Below, in pieces: positions 7,140-12,200 of a stretch of 12,200 nucleotides of DNA. Both the position numbers and the translations under genes were made by a program. Within the stretch, counting starts at the first letter, position 1. Every line of letters starts with the position of its first letter. Under the pieces are notes generated by a model. The model worked only from the letters and a program-made list of their open reading frames with translations, was not told the origin of the DNA and ran no database searches. The stretch comes from J038 sp036734085 (GTDB lineage: Bacteria; Chloroflexota; Anaerolineae; Aggregatilineales; Phototrophicaceae). Location: assembly GCA_036734085.1 (NCBI GenBank), contig DAIMZF010000102.1, positions 1-12,200 on the forward strand, given 5' to 3'.

Positions 7140-7148
7140 CCATGCGAA
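7133..7148. repeat. Perfect palindrome in the lipoprotein/mrr divergent region
   Basis: TTCGCA and TGCGAA flank ACCA, giving a 16-bp inverted repeat. It overlaps the -35 of the lipoprotein promoter and ends 18 bp before the ATG of mrr. It could be an operator serving one or both divergent genes, or a small hairpin in the mrr leader. No binding protein is known. Confidence 0.45.
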
Positions 7149-7166
7149 CTGGCGGTACAATTGCCG

Positions 7167-8120
7167 ATGAATTTAGATAGTGTGAAAATTAATATGACGA
7201 CCCGTTGGAAACCGCACGTCCCAACTTATGACCAACTAACTTTGCCGTTGTTACAATTGACTGCAAACGGCGAAATTCATACCTTGCGTGACGCAGTGCG
7301 CCATATCGCCCAAACCATGCAATTGACTGAAGATCAACGTGCAGAACTACTCCCCAGTGGTAAGCGTACCCGGCTGGAAGACCGTTTGAACTGGGCGAAG
7401 ACCTATCTTGTACAGGCCGGGTTGTTACGCCGGATGGGGTGGGGTAAATTCCAGATTACGCGACGAGGCCTGGATGTGCTGGCACAAAATCCGCCGTTGA
7501 TTAATCGTCGTTATCTGATGCAATTCCCGGAATTCCGCGTGATGAATGAACCAACGGTGACATCCACACACGGCGGGGATTGGTTGAGCGCGGATATGAC
7601 TCCGCAAGACTTGATACAGATGGCCTATCTCGGCATTCAGCAAGATTTAGCCGATGACCTGATGGACGAAATTATGCGAGCTTCCCCCGCGTTTTTTGAG
7701 CGTCTGGTGATTGACCTCCTTTTGGCGATGGGTTATGGCTGTACACGCAGGAATGCCGCGCAAGCCTTAGGCCGTAGTGGTGATGGTGGGATAGATGGCA
7801 TCATCCGGCAGGACAAACTCGGCCTGGATGCAATTTACGTACAGGCTAAACGCTGGGAGAAGCCCATAGGCCGGCCGGAGATACAGGGCTTTGTCGGCAG
7901 TCTCATCGGTGCGGGTGGCAAAAAAGGGGTGTTTATCACCACATCACGTTTTACACAGGCCGCTACCAGTTATGCGGATGCTGTGACAGAGACGAAAATA
8001 ATCCTGATTGATGGGGTACAACTCACCCAATTGATGATGGAATACAGTGTAGGTGTGGTCGCGGAGCGTGTGTACACACTGGGTACGATTGACCGTGACT
8101 ACTTCGATTTATCAGATTAG
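7167..8120 (+). CDS. mrr: Mrr-type (type IV) restriction endonuclease
   Basis: A protein of 317 residues (from the ATG at 7167) with the two-domain Mrr layout. Residues about 18-105 form the N-terminal winged-helix domain (VPTYDQLTLPLLQL, ending with GKFQITRRGLDVL), which recognises DNA. Residues about 175-295 form the PD-(D/E)xK-type Mrr catalytic domain, with FFERLVIDLLLAMGY (the conserved Glu), SGDGGIDG (Asp210) and VQAKRW (Gln226, Lys228), then GVFITTSRFT. All catalytic residues are present, so it should be active. Mrr enzymes cut DNA with methylated bases and are not paired with a methyltransferase; none is seen here. Starts are uncertain: TTG 7161, ATG 7167 and ATG 7194 are in frame; 7194 (MTTRWKPHVPTYDQ) fits the length of E. 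coli Mrr best, while GGCGG at 7151-7155 fits the earlier ones. The PspA-like gene follows after 52 bp. Confidence 0.88.
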   Translation: MNLDSVKINMTTRWKPHVPTYDQLTLPLLQLTANGEIHTLRDAVRHIAQTMQLTEDQRAELLPSGKRTRLEDRLNWAKTYLVQAGLLRRMGWGKFQITRRGLDVLAQNPPLINRRYLMQFPEFRVMNEPTVTSTHGGDWLSADMTPQDLIQMAYLGIQQDLADDLMDEIMRASPAFFERLVIDLLLAMGYGCTRRNAAQALGRSGDGGIDGIIRQDKLGLDAIYVQAKRWEKPIGRPEIQGFVGSLIGAGGKKGVFITTSRFTQAATSYADAVTETKIILIDGVQLTQLMMEYSVGVVAERVYTLGTIDRDYFDLSD

Positions 8121-8172
8121 GTTATAGTGAGTAGGTACAGGGTCTTTTTAGTTTAAAGAGTAAAATCAAACC

Positions 8173-8820
8173 ATGACAAGCTTTTTTGACAAACTCAACC
8201 TATTGTTACGTTCCAGCGTTAATAATCTGTTAGATGACATCGCGCCAACACGCGAAGAATCTCCACGAAGTAAAAAACGCACGGTGGAATCCTTACGAGA
8301 ACGCATTAATCAGGCAGTGGCTTATGAAGAAGACTTGCAAAAGCAGATTAATGCACAGGAAGATGAAATCCTGAGTCTGAATGAACAAGCTGACCGTGCT
8401 GTAGAGCAGGGTAGGGACGCCTTAGCACGGCATCTCATCGCCAAAGTTCAGCGCCGCCAACAACATCTGGAAATGCTCCGTGTGGATTTAGACACGCATC
8501 AGCGCATCGCGCAGGATTTAATCCTGGAAGTTAATCGGCTGGATGCGGCACTGGCATCAATGCAAGCACCGCAAGCCACCCCCGCAAAATCTGGTAAGGC
8601 GGATTTTGTTGAAGCTGAAGAACAAGCAACAGAATCCGACAATCGTTACCAAAAAATGATGGAAGATGCGCAAGCCCGTATGACGATATTGGGCGAAAAA
8701 CTGCAAGTCCGTCGGCAACGAGTAGACCAGAGCCTCACCGACGATACAGACTTGCAAGCCGATAGCCCGGCGGTCGAAGATGAGCTTGAGGTTCGGCGTA
8801 ACCGCCTGATGAAAAAATAA
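8173..8820 (+). CDS. PspA/IM30-like coiled-coil protein
   Basis: A 215-residue protein resembling the PspA/IM30 (Vipp1) family. Residues 1-22 (FFDKLNLLLRSSVNNLLDD) match the amphipathic N-terminal helix that binds membranes. Residues about 36-130 form a long coiled coil with the EQGRDALARHLIAKVQRR stretch (78-95) typical of the family. A low-complexity hinge (131-150) and a second charged helix (155-190) follow, then an acidic tail ending in RRNRLMKK. PspA proteins form ESCRT-III-like rods that shield damaged inner membrane. The length is near the family's usual 220 residues. Only a weak AAAGAG lies 12 nt before the ATG. The histidine kinase starts about 50 bp downstream, so a joint membrane-stress response is conceivable. 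No phage-shock regulators are adjacent. The assignment is by pattern; divergence is considerable. Confidence 0.7.
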   Translation: MTSFFDKLNLLLRSSVNNLLDDIAPTREESPRSKKRTVESLRERINQAVAYEEDLQKQINAQEDEILSLNEQADRAVEQGRDALARHLIAKVQRRQQHLEMLRVDLDTHQRIAQDLILEVNRLDAALASMQAPQATPAKSGKADFVEAEEQATESDNRYQKMMEDAQARMTILGEKLQVRRQRVDQSLTDDTDLQADSPAVEDELEVRRNRLMKK

Positions 8821-8870
8821 ATTTAGGTTCTATCCCTCATGATGTGGCATTAGCTGATAGGTCTTGCTGG

Positions 8871-11480
8871 ATGTACAACACCAAACCTTACAATCTTCTC
8901 CTCGTTGCTGGTGATTATGAACTTGTCCAGCAAGTGAGTCGCGCCTTGTCTTCTGCGCGATTCTTTGTGCAGACTGCGTTTAACCACCGTGAGGCATTGT
9001 ATCTGCTTTCACACGGGGAATTTAACGTTGTTCTGGTGGATGCGGCCATGATTGACCGTCATACCAGTGCTGTAACTCTGCTGGTACTCAAGGATAAAGT
9101 CACTAGCCCTGTTATCGGATTTGCCCTGGATCGTACCGCGCAGGTGATTGTTGAACAGGCCGGCGTACCAGCCATCAATGTTGCGGATGTTGCTGTCATT
9201 CGCCGTACACTTGCGCGTGTTTTGGGGATGCCTGTCGAAGGCGATACCGGTCTGCTGTTCCCGCATACCGATGACCCGACAATGACCACCCAGTTTGAAG
9301 AATTTAACACGTTGTTGGTTCTGGCAAAGTCGCTGACGGAAGTGCTGGACCTGCCGGAAGTGCTTAATCGTGTCGTCGAGGCGGCGCGGCAAATCACACG
9401 GGCGGATGAAGCACTTATTCTGCTACCAGAGGGTGACGAGTTGTATCTGCGGGCGCGCGTGGGTATGGGTGTGGAGATTGCCCGTAACTTCCGCGTTAAA
9501 GTGCGTGATACATTAGCGGGGCAGGTTTTTTACACAGGCAGACCTACCCTCATCGGCAAAGCAGGCCCGCAGAAGCCCAAGACGGAATATTTTGTCAATG
9601 CTTTGTTGTATATTCCCATCATCCTGCGGGGGGAAGTTATGGGCGTACTGGGTGTAAATAATCACACGAAGGATGATGAATTCCACCCGCGTGACCAGCA
9701 ATTTTTAGAAGTGCTGGCATCCTTTGCGGCGGTATCTATCCAGAATGCACGCATCCACAGCGAAAGCCTGACACGCAACCGTGATTTAGAGATGCTGGTA
9801 ATGGCAACCCAGGCTTTGAATACCACGCTTTCTCTGGAAGATGCGCTTGGCAATGTGTGTCAACAGATGGCGCGGACGCTTCGTGTTGACCATATCGAGA
9901 TTTTTAACTGGGATAAATTGGGGGATAGGCTCACCCAGCAGGCACGTTACGATGATAGCACATGGCCGATGGGGCGTGGGCCGTTGGTTGACCTCAACGA
10001 GTTTGTGGCTTTGCGGGCTTTGATGGAAACACAAGGCCGCGAGGTGGGGCACTTGTGGGTGGACGACCAACACCCCAATGAAGACAACGTGCGCGCATGG
10101 TTGGCGCGTTTGGGGGTGAAGACGGTGCTTATCATCCCGGTCTATACAGACGAACATTTGCTTGGTGTCGTGCGATGTTTTTATATCAATCCCCCACAGA
10201 GCGCACCGGCTGATGATGTAATGCACGAGATTCAATCGAGCGCACTTCAGGTTGTGGCGGATTTATTCAACAAATCTGACCAACGCCCTATAACCCCCGT
10301 CATGCGCCGTTTGATTGGAACCATCCGTCAACAAGCAGGGGCATCCTGGTGTGATGTTTCACTCCCGTTGCAGTCCGATAGCGCGTTGAGCATCACGGTA
10401 CGGCTGGGCGTGGGTGCGTGGCTGTCATCACCGCAACCGGTCATCAGCCTTACGGATTATACCGACTTGCGCGACTCGATGAATGCCGGACAACCCGTAG
10501 ATGCTCGGCAGGGGGCACGCCATGTCACACCCGGCGGACTCTACTTGCTTAACCGGATGAATGCGCGTGCAATTATTGGCGTTCCCCTGATGTACAACAA
10601 TCAGGCGCGGGGATTGGTCGTGTTTGCTTCTACTGGCAAGGAACGGGTCTTTATTGAGCGTGAGGTTATGATGGCGCGGGCTATCGTCAGCCAGGCGGCG
10701 ATTGCGCTGGAGAATGCGCGATTGGTACATGATCTTGAGTTGAGCCTGGATGAGCTAAAAATAACCCAACAGCGTCTGGTACAGACTGCCCGCCTTAGCG
10801 CGATGGGTGAACTTGCGGCGGTTGTCGCGCACCAGATGAACAACCCTTTGACCACGATTATTGTGGATACCGAACTGATGTTGCTGGACGAACCAGAAGA
10901 CTCGCCGCGCCGCGAATCTTTGATGGCGATTGCGCGGACGGGAAAACGGGCGGCCAATGTCGCCCGGCGCTTACTGGCGATGGCACATCCCAGTGAGACT
11001 GATACATCACCGGATTACATCGACATTGCGGACAGTGTGCGCGGAATTGTCTCTGTACTACAGGCACACTTTGAGCATAACGGAATCAGCATGACGTTGA
11101 AATTCCCGACAGGCGCTATTCCGCCTGTGCGTGCCATTAAAGGACGCCTGGATGATATTTGGCTTAATTTGCTGATGAACGCCCACGATGCTCTGCATAA
11201 CCATCCTGATGCACAGATGGGTGTAGAGGTTGACTATCATCCAGAAGCACATCAGGTCATTGTTGTTATCTGGGATAACGGGGTAGGGATTCCCCCGTCC
11301 ATGCAATCTCAAATTTTCCTGCCGTTTTTCACAACAAAGCCCGTTGGGGAAGGCACAGGCTTGGGCTTACACATTTGCCGGGAGATTGTAGAAAGTGCGG
11401 GGGGGAGCATCCATGTGGAAAGTGAACCAGGCAAGCTGACTCGTTTTGTTGTGCAATTACCCGTTCAATCGCTAGAATAA
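8871..11480 (+). CDS. Cytosolic multi-GAF sensor histidine kinase with degenerate receiver
   Basis: An 869-residue kinase without membrane segments. From the N-terminus: a receiver-like domain (about 8-120) with Asp57 in VVLVDAAM but without the acidic pair and the usual Lys; GAF 1 (145-291, complete, with IPIILRGEVMGVLGVNN); GAF 2 (about 301-465); GAF 3 (about 477-618, with GVPLMYNNQARGLVVFAS); a HisKA domain with LSAMGELAAVVAHQMNNPL, where His654 is the phosphorylated residue; and HATPase with N770 (LLMNAHDAL), DNGVGIP (802-808), FLPFFTTK (817-824) and GTGLGL (828-833). The GAF ligands cannot be read from sequence. A GTG at 8844 would add nine residues, but has no ribosome site and the receiver fold starts just after the ATG at 8871; a weak AGG lies 10 nt upstream. 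An OmpR-type regulator follows after 67 bp and is the likely partner. His654 is followed by Gln instead of the common Glu/Asp. Confidence 0.9.
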   Translation: MYNTKPYNLLLVAGDYELVQQVSRALSSARFFVQTAFNHREALYLLSHGEFNVVLVDAAMIDRHTSAVTLLVLKDKVTSPVIGFALDRTAQVIVEQAGVPAINVADVAVIRRTLARVLGMPVEGDTGLLFPHTDDPTMTTQFEEFNTLLVLAKSLTEVLDLPEVLNRVVEAARQITRADEALILLPEGDELYLRARVGMGVEIARNFRVKVRDTLAGQVFYTGRPTLIGKAGPQKPKTEYFVNALLYIPIILRGEVMGVLGVNNHTKDDEFHPRDQQFLEVLASFAAVSIQNARIHSESLTRNRDLEMLVMATQALNTTLSLEDALGNVCQQMARTLRVDHIEIFNWDKLGDRLTQQARYDDSTWPMGRGPLVDLNEFVALRALMETQGREVGHLWVDDQHPNEDNVRAWLARLGVKTVLIIPVYTDEHLLGVVRCFYINPPQSAPADDVMHEIQSSALQVVADLFNKSDQRPITPVMRRLIGTIRQQAGASWCDVSLPLQSDSALSITVRLGVGAWLSSPQPVISLTDYTDLRDSMNAGQPVDARQGARHVTPGGLYLLNRMNARAIIGVPLMYNNQARGLVVFASTGKERVFIEREVMMARAIVSQAAIALENARLVHDLELSLDELKITQQRLVQTARLSAMGELAAVVAHQMNNPLTTIIVDTELMLLDEPEDSPRRESLMAIARTGKRAANVARRLLAMAHPSETDTSPDYIDIADSVRGIVSVLQAHFEHNGISMTLKFPTGAIPPVRAIKGRLDDIWLNLLMNAHDALHNHPDAQMGVEVDYHPEAHQVIVVIWDNGVGIPPSMQSQIFLPFFTTKPVGEGTGLGLHICREIVESAGGSIHVESEPGKLTRFVVQLPVQSLE

Positions 11481-11487
11481 AGCTGTA

Positions 11488-11516
11488 TAGACACACTTTA
11501 TAGGTTATATTATAAA
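11488..11516 (+). promoter_or_regulatory. Candidate promoter of the response regulator gene
   Basis: TAGACA (11488-11493) and TATAAA (11511-11516), each matching the consensus in five of six bases, are separated by 17 bp in the AT-rich gap after the kinase. The start would be near 11523, about 25 nt before the ATG. This suggests the regulator can be expressed apart from the kinase. Confidence 0.5.
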
Positions 11517-11533
11517 AAACGTAAAACAAACTG

Positions 11534-11539
11534 AAAGGA
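11534..11539 (+). promoter_or_regulatory. Ribosome binding site fixing the response regulator start
   Basis: AAAGGA lies 8 nt before the ATG at 11548. An in-frame ATG at 11539 overlaps this motif and is therefore less likely as the start. Confidence 0.65.
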
Positions 11540-11547
11540 TGTCACTC

Positions 11548-12200
11548 ATGACACACATCTTGGCTGTCGATGATGACCCTGATGTACTTGGCACGCTAGA
11601 CCGGGTACTGCAACGCGAAGGCTTTAACGTAACAACGATGAACTCTGGCATTAAAGCGATTGACTATCTCAACGTTGCTAATCCGCCAGATTTGATGGTG
11701 CTTGACATCATCATGCCGGAGATGGACGGTGTGGATGTCTGTCGGCAATTGCGGAATGATAAGCGTTTTGTCTCCTTGCCAATTTTATTTTTGACTGCCA
11801 AAGGGAGCACAGATGATATTGTGGAAGGTCTGGATGCAGGCGCGGATGATTACATCGTCAAGCCGTTTGAATTAGCCGAGCTACGCGCACGGGTCTATGC
11901 GCTCTTGCGGCGTGGCACACGCACACGGGAGACAACGCGCACGTTGCAGATTGCTAATCTTCGCCTGGATTCTGATATGTACCAGGCTAGCATTAATGGT
12001 GATGTGATTCAGCTAACCTCTACTGAGCATCGCTTATTACGCTACTTTATGGAAAATGTTGACCAAGCCCTCACGCTTACCCATTTGCTTCAGGCGGTTT
12101 GGGAATACCCGGAAGATACGGGCGACCCTGACCTTGTGCGAGCGCATGTCCGCAATTTACGCGCCAAGATAGAGGTTGATCCAGCACGCCGCTACATCCG
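11548..12200 (+). CDS. OmpR/PhoB-type response regulator (3' partial)
   Basis: The frame is open from the ATG at 11548 to the right edge, giving 217 residues with the stop outside the window. Residues 1-120 are a complete receiver: acidic residues Asp8-Asp10 (AVDDDPDV), phospho-acceptor Asp53 (LMVLDIIMPEMDG), Thr83 (FLTAKG) and Lys105 (DYIVKPFELAELRARV). Residues about 130-217 are an OmpR-type winged helix: LQIANLRLD, then LTSTEHRLLRYFMEN, and the recognition helix DLVRAHVRNLRAKIEVDPARRYIR; probably only some 15-20 residues are missing. It should bind DNA as a phosphorylated dimer. It follows the histidine kinase on the same strand, 67 bp downstream, and is its probable substrate. It carries its own ribosome site and a promoter candidate. 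The target genes are unknown. Confidence 0.92.
   Translation, partial: MTHILAVDDDPDVLGTLDRVLQREGFNVTTMNSGIKAIDYLNVANPPDLMVLDIIMPEMDGVDVCRQLRNDKRFVSLPILFLTAKGSTDDIVEGLDAGADDYIVKPFELAELRARVYALLRRGTRTRETTRTLQIANLRLDSDMYQASINGDVIQLTSTEHRLLRYFMENVDQALTLTHLLQAVWEYPEDTGDPDLVRAHVRNLRAKIEVDPARRYI

Noticed and set aside
8143..8159. TCTTT/AAAGA stem as a terminator after mrr
   Set aside because: It is a 5-bp AT-rich stem with a 7-nt loop, too weak to support termination.
9009..9397. Two open frames (127 and 112 residues) opposite the kinase
   Set aside because: They overlap each other and the receiver/GAF region, and the kinase frame is unambiguous.
1..12200. Defence island or mobile element
   Set aside because: NACHT and Mrr invite the idea, but no transposase, integrase, tRNA, att-like repeat, CRISPR array or change in base composition was seen.

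Overview
The window is about 12.2 kb of bacterial chromosome with moderate GC and tight gene packing. Protein style suggests a filamentous or Anaerolineae-type member of the Chloroflexota. The hints are a NACHT ATPase with the 'GYGGL...GY.P' sequence after sensor 1, a GT-C-like membrane protein, a COG1579 coiled-coil/zinc-ribbon protein and a multi-GAF histidine kinase. This assignment is inferred from protein style only; no rRNA or marker gene is present.

Layout. (1) Bases 2-289 (+): the 3' end of a TPR-like gene entering from the left, whose stop overlaps the stop of the convergent gene by 8 bp. (2) Bases 282-3852 (-): a two-gene unit, first a COG1579-type coiled-coil/zinc-ribbon protein, then, 19 bp downstream, a 948-residue membrane-anchored NACHT ATPase with C-terminal HEAT repeats. 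(3) Bases 3853-3972: a compact divergent control region with three regularly spaced GACCAT half-sites laid over a good sigma70-like promoter. (4) Bases 3973-6544 (+): a polytopic GT-C-like membrane protein followed by a membrane-anchored TolB/PD40 beta-propeller, ending in two tandem hairpins. (5) Bases 6587-7066 (-): a small lipoprotein with an NTF2/DUF4878-like domain. (6) Bases 7067-7166: a second divergent control region with a perfect palindrome over the lipoprotein -35. (7) Bases 7167-12200 (+): an Mrr-type restriction endonuclease, a PspA/IM30-like coiled-coil protein, a cytosolic histidine kinase (degenerate receiver, three GAF domains, HisKA, HATPase) and the start of an OmpR-type response regulator that runs off the right edge.

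How the genes may work together. The kinase and OmpR-type regulator are very probably a two-component pair, although the regulator also seems to have its own promoter. The COG1579 and NACHT genes are probably co-transcribed. The GT-C-like and propeller genes are translationally close, and both carry the same nine-residue peptide. NACHT-HEAT, Mrr and PspA-like proteins within 6 kb give the window a mild stress/defence flavour, but no mobile element, tRNA, CRISPR array or att-like repeat was seen. An island or a known defence system cannot be claimed. The most original observations are the NACHT-HEAT/zinc-ribbon pairing with its unusual charged insertion, and the two operator-like arrangements.
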